This document shows positions 21,232 through 30,502 of a stretch of 50,369 bases of DNA, in pieces. The stretch's first letter is position 1. Each line of letters begins with the position of its first letter. Origin of the DNA: a virus; IMG/VR virus record IMGVR_UViG_3300023174_002237, positions 1 through 50,369 of that record. One strand, written 5' to 3'. The notes under the pieces are model-generated. The model did no database searches, was not told the origin of the DNA, and saw only the letters and a program-made list of their open reading frames with translations. The position numbers were made by a program, and so were the translations under genes.

Positions 21232-21623
21232 TCATTGACCCCTGGAATAATAAACTCATCATTTATATAAGACCATCCCTCTGTTAAAATTTCATAGTAT
21301 TTAAACCTATTGGTTAAATGTACAATTTTAGGCTCTGATAATAAAATTGCATATAACATTTCGTCACAAACTAATAATTCTTCTTGTCCAGACTCTTTAA
21401 TAATTTTAACTGGGTATAAATTTCTATCTTTATTTATAGGTAACTCTGACTCCTCAAATCTTTGAGCATTAACAAATAATTCTTTATACTCTTTGTCTAT
21501 AATAATTATTCTAACTATTTCAGAATCAATGACTAAAGCTAGGCTGGCGGCAAGCATTCCACGATTTACCCTGTCTAATTTAACTCCAGAGTACAACCAA
21601 TTAATATCATTAAATATAAGCAT
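21228..21623 (-). CDS. Unrecognised protein with a leaderless start
   Basis: A 131-residue alpha/beta protein (LAASLALVIDSEIVRIIIID, LYPVKIIKESGQEELLVCDE, LSEPKIVHLTNRFKYYEILT). No family is recognised. The ATG is directly preceded by a promoter whose -10 is 6 bases upstream, with no ribosome site. It separates the big fibre gene from small genes and could be a fibre modifier, chaperone or unrelated late protein. Confidence 0.65.
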   Translation of the reverse strand: MLIFNDINWLYSGVKLDRVNRGMLAASLALVIDSEIVRIIIIDKEYKELFVNAQRFEESELPINKDRNLYPVKIIKESGQEELLVCDEMLYAILLSEPKIVHLTNRFKYYEILTEGWSYINDEFIIPGVNE

Positions 21624-21629
21624 TATACA

Positions 21630-21658
21630 ATCATACCTTTTTTATAAAAATCTGTCAA
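21630..21658 (-). promoter_or_regulatory. Promoter predicting a leaderless mRNA
   Basis: TTGACA (21653-21658), exactly 17 bases, TATGAT (21630-21635), then six bases and the ATG (21621-21623). The geometry is the same as at terS. The -35 overlaps the stop region of the fibre gene. Confidence 0.75.
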
Positions 21659-24630
21659 TACTGGCAGCATGATCTTCCCATTCCATCGTTATTTAATGGA
21701 GCGTCGCAGGCACCTAATGTATAACAGTGCCCGACGTAATTAGGACTTGCTGGATCAGATACGTCATACTGAAGGCATGTATATAAAGTACATGTAGCAG
21801 GAGCAGTGTAGCATCCATACGGGTCATAATTAGACCAAGTTGATGTGCTACAACCAGAAGTGTCGTATGTTCCGTTCCAGGATCCATTTACCAAAATTTG
21901 TCTTTTATAATAAATTGTTCCTCCAGTAATTCTTGAATATCCGCTGCAATAGTTATAGTCTGTTGTTCTATAATCTTCAGTACAAGAACCGTAAGTAATT
22001 ACTGATCCTGATGGTTCTGTATATGAATATTGTCCAGACCAATTGCTTATTGAAGCTGACGGACCAGATCCTGTGTTGCCAGCAGAAGAAACAGATCTTG
22101 CTGAAAAATAATATGTTGACCCAGCTGATGCTGTTAAATTAGTTACAGATATTGGAGAGCTGCTACCGCTGGCATCATAACTAGTTGTAGTTGGTGTTCC
22201 CGCAGAACCTTGCCACCAAACTTGATAAGAAGGGCCAGAACCCCCATAAAAATATACTAAATAGCTTGATCCAGATTTAATAACATTGTATATTGTTGGT
22301 GGATCAAGATTAACAACAGGGTTTGCTCTAGTTCCTGTTGCAACACTACTCCAATCAGATTTTGTTCCTGAAGGGTCTCCAGATTTATAGGCTTGCACAT
22401 AATAATTTCTAGACGAACCTGCACCAATACTTGTATCTAAATATGATGTGCCAGTTATTAATGATGTATTTCTACTTCCCCCAAAGTCTGCTGTAGAATC
22501 ATATGATGGGGTACTTCCGTACCAAACTCCATAATAAGATGCTCCTGATACAGCATTCCATGTAATATTTACTCCATCTGTTCTTGTTGTGGTAGCAGAT
22601 ACTCCAGACGGAGTAGAAAGTTTTACAACCTGTGCATTTGTTGTAACAGCAAATGCGGGGCTCCATGTACTAAATGTTCCAGAGCTTCCTTTTCCTCTAA
22701 CATACCAATAATAAGTACTTGAAGCTGAAAATATTACAGGAGTTGTATATGTATTTGTGGTTATTCCTTTATAGTCTGCATAGGCTGCGTAATCTGTTGG
22801 AGGAGTTGCATTTCCATTAAAAAATAATTCATAAGTATTTGCATCCGATGTTGCATTCCAATTTAAAGTAATTGATTGAGTGGCCGTAGATCCATTTGCA
22901 TACCCAGAAAGACCTGTCGGTGTTGTTATAGCATTAGCTACTGTTACGGTTGTAGAATTAGTTGTATACGATGGAGTAGTTTCTATATATGGATAGTATG
23001 TTCCAACATAACTATAGGTGTGTGATTGACTATATGATTGATTTGCTGTGCCTGAACTCAAAGAAATCCATCCAGAATCGGTGCCGTCACCATAATTAAT
23101 TCTATATGAATGAGGATATGAGCTTAGAGATGCGGGATAAGAATTAAATGTACCTGTAAATGTAACAGATCCACCAGTAGCAATGGATGTTGAACTTGCG
23201 GCAATTGATGGGTTAGTTGTAGGATCAATATCCCAATAATCATTAGATTGAGATGTAGACACACCGCTTGGCCAAACCCAATAGTATCTGGTACCAGAAG
23301 AATTAACAACACTTATTTCATATTGAAATGACCATCTTGACATTCCCCCACCGTATGTAGACCCATTAAAAGTTGAATCAATATTAAACACATCATATAG
23401 AGTAGCAGTTGAACCATTAATAGATATGCTTGATATATCTCCAGTACCATTATAATTTTTTGTATATGATATCCATGCGTTTCCTGCAGAAACAGATGTG
23501 CTTGGGTCATTTGGTTTATAGTATAATCCATTTTGATTATTTAATACACGATATCTAACTCTAAATGTTGTACTTGGTGTTACTCCACCAACAGTCCAAT
23601 TTAAATAAGTTGTTGTATTTGTGACTAAATTACCTCTAGCATTTTTGCCAGATCTTCCATTTGTATCTGTAAAATTTACATTTGATATTGTAATTGGAGA
23701 ACTAATTATATTTGATGGATAGGACATGTATGTCTGATACCCATAATGTCTATTATATGAATTATATGGAACTACTTGAAATACTATGTAGTATCCTGCA
23801 TCTGCAGCTTGAATTGTATATGAATCAGAACCTTGAAGGCTTGTTGAATTATTTGTGCTGACATGGTCTCCCAAATATTCTTCTCTAACCAAAGTTCCAC
23901 TAGGATCATTGCTAGTACTTCTCCACCATCTTATATAAGAGTTATATAGTTCTGGCTTGTTATACCAACGGTTTTCTAAGCTATATGTTCCAGTTAATGT
24001 ACTTTCAACTGTTGTTGTTCCTGTTAAATTTTCACTATTAAATGAAGATTCTCTCTTAATTAATTTGATTGGTCCTGCAGCGGCAGTTACCAAATCTCCA
24101 TAATTTTGAACATTTATTCTATAATATAAATATGTTTCGTCAGCAGAATCCCAATACTGTGAATTATTTGCAAGATCAAATACGTCGTTATTATCAATAA
24201 CAAATCTATTGCCACCATCTGGAGTTAAGGCGGCCTGAAAACTTCTTGTTATGCTAATTTCATTTCTAGGAGTCCAAATTCCATCTTTACCATATAGAAC
24301 TTCATTTAAATACCTTGGAGAAGATACTGAAATCCCATCATTTGGTCCATATGGGTTTGACGCTCCACCATATAAATGGATTGCTGGACCTGTTGTAAAC
24401 ACAACACCTGTAGAAGTTTTTGTAAAAACCCTTCTCCATCCAGTAGATGTTTTTCTATAAAAACCTGAAGATCTGCGCCACTCTTTAGATACGTCTGTAA
24501 AATTTGTTGCAGATGTTCCAGAGTAACTAGCTGGTGTAGTTTTTCGATATATGTTTTTAATTTTTTTCCATTGCGCTGCAGTTCCAACACCTGGGATATA
24601 TTGATACCCTTTATAAATATACCAAGCCAT
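21655..24630 (-). CDS. Large fibre / receptor-binding protein with PKD and fibronectin-like domains
   Basis: A 991-residue protein. Residues 1-80 contain repeated short motifs (WKKIKNIYRKT, WRRSSGFYRKT, WRRVFTKT) like the attachment heads of other fibres. Immunoglobulin-like segments follow, a PKD-type domain (near 480-580, with INYGDGTDSGW and HTYSYVGTYYPYIET), then at least three fibronectin III-like repeats with NITWNAVSGASYY-type strands. The last 110 residues are Cys/Tyr-rich (about 13 Cys), likely a disulfide or metal-stabilised tip. It is probably the distal host-recognition element of the tail, directly downstream of another fibre gene. Confidence 0.75.
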   Translation of the reverse strand: MAWYIYKGYQYIPGVGTAAQWKKIKNIYRKTTPASYSGTSATNFTDVSKEWRRSSGFYRKTSTGWRRVFTKTSTGVVFTTGPAIHLYGGASNPYGPNDGISVSSPRYLNEVLYGKDGIWTPRNEISITRSFQAALTPDGGNRFVIDNNDVFDLANNSQYWDSADETYLYYRINVQNYGDLVTAAAGPIKLIKRESSFNSENLTGTTTVESTLTGTYSLENRWYNKPELYNSYIRWWRSTSNDPSGTLVREEYLGDHVSTNNSTSLQGSDSYTIQAADAGYYIVFQVVPYNSYNRHYGYQTYMSYPSNIISSPITISNVNFTDTNGRSGKNARGNLVTNTTTYLNWTVGGVTPSTTFRVRYRVLNNQNGLYYKPNDPSTSVSAGNAWISYTKNYNGTGDISSISINGSTATLYDVFNIDSTFNGSTYGGGMSRWSFQYEISVVNSSGTRYYWVWPSGVSTSQSNDYWDIDPTTNPSIAASSTSIATGGSVTFTGTFNSYPASLSSYPHSYRINYGDGTDSGWISLSSGTANQSYSQSHTYSYVGTYYPYIETTPSYTTNSTTVTVANAITTPTGLSGYANGSTATQSITLNWNATSDANTYELFFNGNATPPTDYAAYADYKGITTNTYTTPVIFSASSTYYWYVRGKGSSGTFSTWSPAFAVTTNAQVVKLSTPSGVSATTTRTDGVNITWNAVSGASYYGVWYGSTPSYDSTADFGGSRNTSLITGTSYLDTSIGAGSSRNYYVQAYKSGDPSGTKSDWSSVATGTRANPVVNLDPPTIYNVIKSGSSYLVYFYGGSGPSYQVWWQGSAGTPTTTSYDASGSSSPISVTNLTASAGSTYYFSARSVSSAGNTGSGPSASISNWSGQYSYTEPSGSVITYGSCTEDYRTTDYNYCSGYSRITGGTIYYKRQILVNGSWNGTYDTSGCSTSTWSNYDPYGCYTAPATCTLYTCLQYDVSDPASPNYVGHCYTLGACDAPLNNDGMGRSCCQY

Positions 24631-27504
24631 TTAGTCTACCGTCATCCATATGTCTCCCGCAACAAAACTAACTGTTTCATATGAGTTTGTTGCACGGTTA
24701 TATACCGCTCTAGATGTATTACCACTACCTGGAATTGTTGTAGCACCATAATAAAATGTTCTGCCTCTTGTTAATTCTCCATTTGTATTTACTGAAACAG
24801 AACTTGAATTACCATAATCATTATCATCATTAACAACTCTAGTGTCTGGGGTAAATTTAAAGTTTGCACCTACAACAATATCTGAACCAGAATACGTCAA
24901 TATTCCACTTCCTAAAGAAAATCCGCCACTACTATTAATATAGTTAGATCCATTTATAGTAAGAGCATTTGCAGTAATATTTCCAGCAATTGTAGCTGAG
25001 CCAGCATACAAGTTTCCTAATGAGTCTACTGAAAATTTATAAGCTGGTGTTCCTCCAGTTGGGCCAATATTGATTGATCCGCCACGAACCTCACCTCCCG
25101 ATAAAACTACCCCTGATACCGTAGCAGAAGAATCAATTGATCCTGCAAAAAAAGCATTTCCATCTGTATCAATTCTAAATTTTCTTGATGTAATAGTTCC
25201 ATCGGTTAAATTAATATTTGTTCCTGCCGTAGAGTTGGTTGATCCATCTGTTACTGTTCCGCTCCAGTTATTTGATTGTAAATTTCCAGTTCTTATTTTA
25301 TTACCTGATATGCTTGTTGAGTTTGCATTTACATCACTTGCGGCACCACCTGATGAAATTTTAGTGCCAAGCCCAGTTGACAGTGAAGTTGTTGTTGCAA
25401 AACCTACAGAACCATCAATAGTTAATGATGATGCATAAACCGATCCATCTTTATATACTCTAAATGGTGCTGTTGCTTTAGCTGCACCCGCCCACATAAC
25501 AATATTATTTGAATCTGGGACACCAACTCCAGATGTGTATCCTGTACTATTTGCAGTTATAGTTGCATCTGATGAATTTAAAGAAAGTGTTCCCGCTGTA
25601 GTTGTTTTAAATAATGTAGAGGAATTTACATCCCATTGTCCTATGTATGCAGATGCTGTTGTAAGTTTTCCAGTAGAGGCATCAATTGTTGTAATGCCAG
25701 ATACGGATGATGAGTTAAAAGTTAGTCCAGATGAATTTAATATGTAGCCAGCTCCAGATAAATTACCAGATGTTAGTGTGCCTGAATATAAAGATCCTCC
25801 AGATATGATAGACACATTGCCTCTAAATGTTCCAGCTCTTGCGCTAATATTTCCATCTACTAAGAACTCATTTCCATCCCATGAAAGATAGTTAGATGTA
25901 CTTCCGCCTACTTTAAGCCGTGCACTATTTGTTGCATTGATGTACCAGTAATTACTTGAGTCAAAATATAAACCTTTATTTGTTGCCGTTCCGCCTACAC
26001 CTACTCCAAATTGAAATGGTCCAGCTGTTATGTAGCTGGTTACAGATGGAGTCCCATCTACCTTAAGATCTGGAGAAAGAGAGACATATGATGTTGAAGT
26101 ATTATTATATTCATCATAAGTAGCAACTGCAATTTTATATGTTGCCCCTACTGCTAGACCTCCCAGTCTATAAGTTGTTCCAGAACCTGGGGAATCTACA
26201 TAGGAATAAGTTGTTCCTGCATCATTGCTAAATCTTATTCTATATCCACGAATTCCGCCCGTAGTAACTGCGGGCCATGAAATATCAGCGTAAGCGTTAA
26301 ATCCTAAATACCCAGTTGAATCTATTCCGCCAGTAGCTGATACTGAAGTTACATTTGGTGGACCATCTACATCTACAACAACTGGACTAACTGGAGTTAC
26401 TGCAACTATATTAGAATATGCAGTAAAAGCATTAGCTCTATCATTTAATCTTGCTCTTACCCATCTTTTATTATTATTGGGTGCTGAAACAATTGAGGGA
26501 TTAGATCTATCAGTTTTTACAACTGAATACCCAGTAGCTGGGGCTGTTCCTGCCGATGACTCAACTTCTTCAATAGATATTAAATTAAAAACATTTGATG
26601 TTTGTATTGGATAAGATACTGTATATCCATTAGCAATTGCTAAAGCAGTAATTGTTGGAGTTGAAAGTGGACTTACATATGTAGTATTTGTAAATGAAAC
26701 TGGAGTAGATTTATTTCCATATATATCTACTGAGGTTATGCTTCCAGAAAACTGTGTTTGAGCATCTCCAAAAGCTGCTTGATTTACTTCTAAGCTTAAT
26801 GAAAACTTTTGGCTAGACCCTGTAGTTGGGGTAAGAGTAAATTCTTTAAATCCTGTTGGAGATGGAGGAATTAATTTTACAAGATATTCTTTAAGATATT
26901 GATTTGTAGATGATGTTGTGTCGTGTGTAAATGATACTGTAAAATCTGTGCCTGACCATAGGGGTGTAAGGCCTGACGGAATAGAGGGTGCGTCAGTTAC
27001 TGCGTTTACAGTAAACTCATCACTCCATGTAGACTCTAATCCTGTTGCGCTAACGGCAGTTATTCTAATTGTATAAGAACTTGGACTTGCAGGAAAGCTA
27101 AACATTCCGCCAACTTGATCAATAAATCCCATGCCAATAAAACTTGGAGATGCTACTGAATTATCTTTTACATATACATTGATTCTTTTAAATGCTTTTG
27201 CATCATAGGCTACATCAGTATAATCTGTTCCAGACCAAGTTATCTCAATACGACCTTGATATCTTTTAACATTTGTAGAAATAAGTTTTGGCTTGGCTAT
27301 TGCTGTTAAAACATTAGTATCTATTGCAAATCCATTAGACCATATATTTTTTACAGTATCATTTAAAGATTGATTTTCAAAAGACCATTGAAATTTTCCA
27401 ACATACTGAGAACCTAAAGTAAGACCTTTAATTAAAACTGTATAATAATTTTTATCTGAAGGATCTGCTTGACCAGTTAAACTTAAATCTACTTTATCTG
27501 CCAT
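24631..27504 (-). CDS. Tail fibre / tail-tip protein with fibronectin III-like domains
   Basis: A 957-residue protein. The first 490 residues hold a chain of fibronectin III-like domains (RITAVSATGLESTWSDEF, PPNVTSVSATGG, YKIAVATYDEYNNTST). The rest is a long Gly/Ser/Thr repeat region with short beta motifs such as GNISARAGTFRGNVSI and LYAGSATIAGNITANAL, suggestive of a trimeric beta-helix shaft. It ends in an aromatic, acidic tip. It probably forms a fibre extending from the tail tip. It lies between tail-hub genes and the large Cys-rich fibre gene. Confidence 0.8.
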   Translation of the reverse strand: MADKVDLSLTGQADPSDKNYYTVLIKGLTLGSQYVGKFQWSFENQSLNDTVKNIWSNGFAIDTNVLTAIAKPKLISTNVKRYQGRIEITWSGTDYTDVAYDAKAFKRINVYVKDNSVASPSFIGMGFIDQVGGMFSFPASPSSYTIRITAVSATGLESTWSDEFTVNAVTDAPSIPSGLTPLWSGTDFTVSFTHDTTSSTNQYLKEYLVKLIPPSPTGFKEFTLTPTTGSSQKFSLSLEVNQAAFGDAQTQFSGSITSVDIYGNKSTPVSFTNTTYVSPLSTPTITALAIANGYTVSYPIQTSNVFNLISIEEVESSAGTAPATGYSVVKTDRSNPSIVSAPNNNKRWVRARLNDRANAFTAYSNIVAVTPVSPVVVDVDGPPNVTSVSATGGIDSTGYLGFNAYADISWPAVTTGGIRGYRIRFSNDAGTTYSYVDSPGSGTTYRLGGLAVGATYKIAVATYDEYNNTSTSYVSLSPDLKVDGTPSVTSYITAGPFQFGVGVGGTATNKGLYFDSSNYWYINATNSARLKVGGSTSNYLSWDGNEFLVDGNISARAGTFRGNVSIISGGSLYSGTLTSGNLSGAGYILNSSGLTFNSSSVSGITTIDASTGKLTTASAYIGQWDVNSSTLFKTTTAGTLSLNSSDATITANSTGYTSGVGVPDSNNIVMWAGAAKATAPFRVYKDGSVYASSLTIDGSVGFATTTSLSTGLGTKISSGGAASDVNANSTSISGNKIRTGNLQSNNWSGTVTDGSTNSTAGTNINLTDGTITSRKFRIDTDGNAFFAGSIDSSATVSGVVLSGGEVRGGSINIGPTGGTPAYKFSVDSLGNLYAGSATIAGNITANALTINGSNYINSSGGFSLGSGILTYSGSDIVVGANFKFTPDTRVVNDDNDYGNSSSVSVNTNGELTRGRTFYYGATTIPGSGNTSRAVYNRATNSYETVSFVAGDIWMTVD

Positions 27505-27505
27505 G

Positions 27506-28402
27506 CTAGAACCCTAAATTAATTCTATACTCTATGTCTACTGGCTTGCCAGCAATCTTTTCTAATGGGGAAGATAATACAGATCTACTAATTAAACCAA
27601 AATTGGCATCAAATGTATCTTCATCATCAATTCTTAATGCATCAAGATATACTACTGCCTGACCGCTTGATTTTGCAGTTACAACAACTCCAATTTTAAT
27701 AATTGAAGAAAGATCTGCATATGCATTATTTGCAGTTAATGTTGAGAATAAAACTTTTGCAATTTTATTTGTTTCTGTAACTGATGCTGCTCCTGTAAAG
27801 GTTGCAGAATAATATGAAGAATCTGAGCTATAAAATTTAAATGTTATTGATTCTAAATTTGTATTTTCTTGATTATATGCAATAGATAAAGAATCGCTTG
27901 CTGTATATCCAGATAAATCTAAACCTGAATACGCACAAGTAAACTCCATTGATTGACTAGCGCTTACTGCAATTTTAGAAAAATATGAACCGACTCTTGG
28001 TTTAACACTAGAAGCTGTTGTTGATACTAATTCTGGATTTGACCCGTCGGATTTAAACCACATTAAATTATTTTCAAAATCTGCAATAAACTTGCTATCA
28101 TAATTATTTATTGATGATTTAACTCCTGGGTATAAACCAATTTCTTTAATTATTCCAGATACATCTTGTGGAATAGTAGCTTGATAAACAACTGTATAGG
28201 TACTGTTTCCTGATACGTCTGTTTGAATATCTATGCTGCCGAATGCTGCTGGTATTCTATAAAATTCAAATCCTAATCTTGTATCATTTCCATTTGATTG
28301 GACTGCAGCTGAGTCAATTCCAAAAGCTAAATCTTTTGTTTGAGACACTGACATTCCAGCCAGTAGTGAAGATATAAATCTTTTTCCAAATTTAGTAATC
28401 AA
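27506..28402 (-). CDS. Tail-tip / baseplate-like protein
   Basis: A 298-residue beta-rich protein. The first 130 residues (NDTRLGFEFYRIPAAFGSID, TIPQDVSGIIKEIGLYPG) resemble the fibre-attachment proteins seen in other phages, while residues 110-280 look like a jelly-roll carbohydrate-binding-like module (LMWFKSDGSNPELV, MEFTCAYSGLDLSGY). It overlaps the upstream gene by four bases and lies one base before the fibre gene. It probably helps connect fibres to the tail end. Assignment is by context plus fold impression. Confidence 0.65.
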   Translation of the reverse strand: MITKFGKRFISSLLAGMSVSQTKDLAFGIDSAAVQSNGNDTRLGFEFYRIPAAFGSIDIQTDVSGNSTYTVVYQATIPQDVSGIIKEIGLYPGVKSSINNYDSKFIADFENNLMWFKSDGSNPELVSTTASSVKPRVGSYFSKIAVSASQSMEFTCAYSGLDLSGYTASDSLSIAYNQENTNLESITFKFYSSDSSYYSATFTGAASVTETNKIAKVLFSTLTANNAYADLSSIIKIGVVVTAKSSGQAVVYLDALRIDDEDTFDANFGLISRSVLSSPLEKIAGKPVDIEYRINLGF

Positions 28403-28758
28403 TTTGTTATCCTCGCATTAATTCCTTTTACCACCGCATTGGTTGAATTTTTAACTTTTACAATAACATCTACTGTTGGGGGTGTAGTTGAATAATTAAT
28501 TGTCCTTGATACAATACTTATATCTCCAATTTGTGGTGTCAATAAAGATATTTTTGCTAATTCAGGATTTGATTGCCCGCTTCCAGTTTCTACTACCCCA
28601 CTTGTATTACCACTAGTGTAATTAGAATACCCGCCTAGGTTAGTAAGGAATGTCTTTTTTGTATCCGCCCCAACAATTACAACATCTCTTTCGTCAAGGT
28701 CGGCAAGAACATCTGCGCCTTGCTTAACAAATACAGGATTTGGTCTTTTAGTTGTCAT
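28399..28758 (-). CDS. Small tail-associated protein with a leaderless start
   Basis: A 119-residue protein, helical at the start (VFVKQGADVLADLDERDVVI) and beta-rich later (TVDVIVKVKNSTNAVVKGIN), placed between tail-hub and tail-tip genes. A TGG-TATAAT lies six bases before the ATG, which has no ribosome site. Likely a baseplate or fibre-joint component by location only. Confidence 0.6.
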   Translation of the reverse strand: MTTKRPNPVFVKQGADVLADLDERDVVIVGADTKKTFLTNLGGYSNYTSGNTSGVVETGSGQSNPELAKISLLTPQIGDISIVSRTINYSTTPPTVDVIVKVKNSTNAVVKGINARITN

Positions 28759-28764
28759 TTTATT

Positions 28765-28773
28765 ATTATACCA
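28765..28773 (-). promoter_or_regulatory. Extended -10 promoter predicting a leaderless mRNA
   Basis: TGG then TATAAT (28765-28770), six bases, then ATG (28756-28758). No consensus -35 is seen at 17 bases, so it is weaker than the terS example. Confidence 0.45.
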
Positions 28774-28777
28774 TTTG

Positions 28778-30502
28778 TCAGCTATAGATCGATCTAGCTG
28801 TTATGGTAGTCCCCAATCCATCCGACCATGATTGTCTTACATTAGTTATAACAAATTTATCAGTAATAGTTAATTCTTGATATGCATAATCTATTGTAAT
28901 AATATCCCCAACTGAAATTGTTGGGTTGGCCAATACTGTCATATCTACAATTCTTTGTCTTTTGCTCCATTGAGTTTTAATCCAGTCGCTGAGTTTTTTG
29001 GCATCTCCTGGATTTTGAATCCAAGTTGAGTCCATGGTCATCTGTTCTTTAACTTCATACTTATTTGTTTCTTCATCAAAATAAAGTAGGTCTTCGCTCT
29101 TCATAAGAGAATTACCAAATACGCTTAATTTAGATCCATCTGAAGAAGCAACGTTTGTTGTAACCCCAGCTGAATTTAATAAATAAGCTGTGGCAGAAAA
29201 TGATGTTAAATCTGATCCCAATACGCTAATGGATGTATTTAAATTATTATACATGTACTTAGGAAATTTAGGCTCTAGGTCTTGATACTTGGATGAAAAT
29301 ATTCTAAGTTCTCTGGCTACCGACCCAAACTCTTCTACATATTTTTTTGTTGTATGTGAATCTATGGCTGTTAATCCAGAAGCCAACATACTTCCATAAG
29401 CCAAAGAAAATGCTGATTTTGAAAATTGATTAGAATATACATTTTCTAATTCTTTTGATACATACTGTTCTTCACTAATTGGGAGGGCATATACATAATC
29501 AAAATTTATGCTTCCCATATTTACCATTAAGGATATAAAAGAAGTTTTTGAGATAAGAGGATTTGCAGCAGATACGTATGTGTCGGTTGCAGTTATTTTA
29601 AATCCATTAATATATGCAGATATGTAAACTTTAGTGCTAGTTAACTTGACTCTAACATCTATTTTATATGGAACTGATGCAGAAATTAAACCTATATTAT
29701 TTTTTGCATTTGTTACAGACTGACTATCAGTAATAATTTTTTGAGAATTTTTATAGACTTTTCCTATAGAAAATTCATCTCCGTTAGACTTTGCATTTGC
29801 TGTAGTTTTAATTTTAATAAAATATCCAGTTTGAGCTGTATTTGATGTAAAGAATCCAAATGCCCCCGACTGCATAGAGGTATCTGGCGTTGGGCTAAAA
29901 TATAGAGTAGTGCCAAATGCATAGTAGCTTGATGAAGTTTCAATACCTGTATCTTTTACTGCTGCACAAAAACTATTGACATTTGTATTTTCTGCATGAA
30001 TGGTAAACAAAGACTTACTAATTGATATTTTGTTTTTTTCTCCTGGAAGAATTGCTACTGCAGGAACTTCTTCTCCATCGTATGTATCTTCAGGAGTATC
30101 TGTTCTATTAAAAAGATCTGGAGAATATTGTGGAACTGTAAAACTAAAATAATTATATGCTCCCGATTGACCAGTTCCTAGTGATGCTGCATAGCCAATA
30201 GATCTTACATAGTAAGTAGCGCCTGGAATTAAACCACTAATTGTAAATTGACCTACTCCATTGGTTATTGAATTAATAATAATATTATCTTTTAATGTTG
30301 TGTAAGCATAATCTGAATATATTTGACCCCTAATACTTAAAACTAAAGACGGAGGGGTAAAAGTTAAAGTCCCACCTACAGTTGTAGTTGTGCTTGTATA
30401 ATTAGTTGAGTCTACATTAAATGAAGCATTTGGCAAAAGCAATGAAGATGCCGCAAGGGATATAACTCCTGATCCGTAGTCTGATGGATACATTATTTCC
30501 AA
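28778..30502 (-). CDS. Minor tail protein with a jelly-roll domain (tail hub)
   Basis: A 574-residue protein. An N-terminal fibronectin-like part (LSIRGQIYSDYAYTTL) is followed by a concanavalin-like jelly roll (YAFGTTLYFSPTPD ... FGFFTSNTAQTGYFIKIKTT ... VKLTSTKVYISAYINGFKIT). The C-terminal part, with LSDWIKTQWSKRQRIVDMTV and then SVGDIITIDY, matches the general end of phage hub/tail-associated proteins. It overlaps the preceding tail protein gene by 10 bases. It likely sits at the tail tip and may contact surface glycans. Confidence 0.7.
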   Translation of the reverse strand: MEIMYPSDYGSGVISLAASSLLLPNASFNVDSTNYTSTTTTVGGTLTFTPPSLVLSIRGQIYSDYAYTTLKDNIIINSITNGVGQFTISGLIPGATYYVRSIGYAASLGTGQSGAYNYFSFTVPQYSPDLFNRTDTPEDTYDGEEVPAVAILPGEKNKISISKSLFTIHAENTNVNSFCAAVKDTGIETSSSYYAFGTTLYFSPTPDTSMQSGAFGFFTSNTAQTGYFIKIKTTANAKSNGDEFSIGKVYKNSQKIITDSQSVTNAKNNIGLISASVPYKIDVRVKLTSTKVYISAYINGFKITATDTYVSAANPLISKTSFISLMVNMGSINFDYVYALPISEEQYVSKELENVYSNQFSKSAFSLAYGSMLASGLTAIDSHTTKKYVEEFGSVARELRIFSSKYQDLEPKFPKYMYNNLNTSISVLGSDLTSFSATAYLLNSAGVTTNVASSDGSKLSVFGNSLMKSEDLLYFDEETNKYEVKEQMTMDSTWIQNPGDAKKLSDWIKTQWSKRQRIVDMTVLANPTISVGDIITIDYAYQELTITDKFVITNVRQSWSDGLGTTITARSIYS

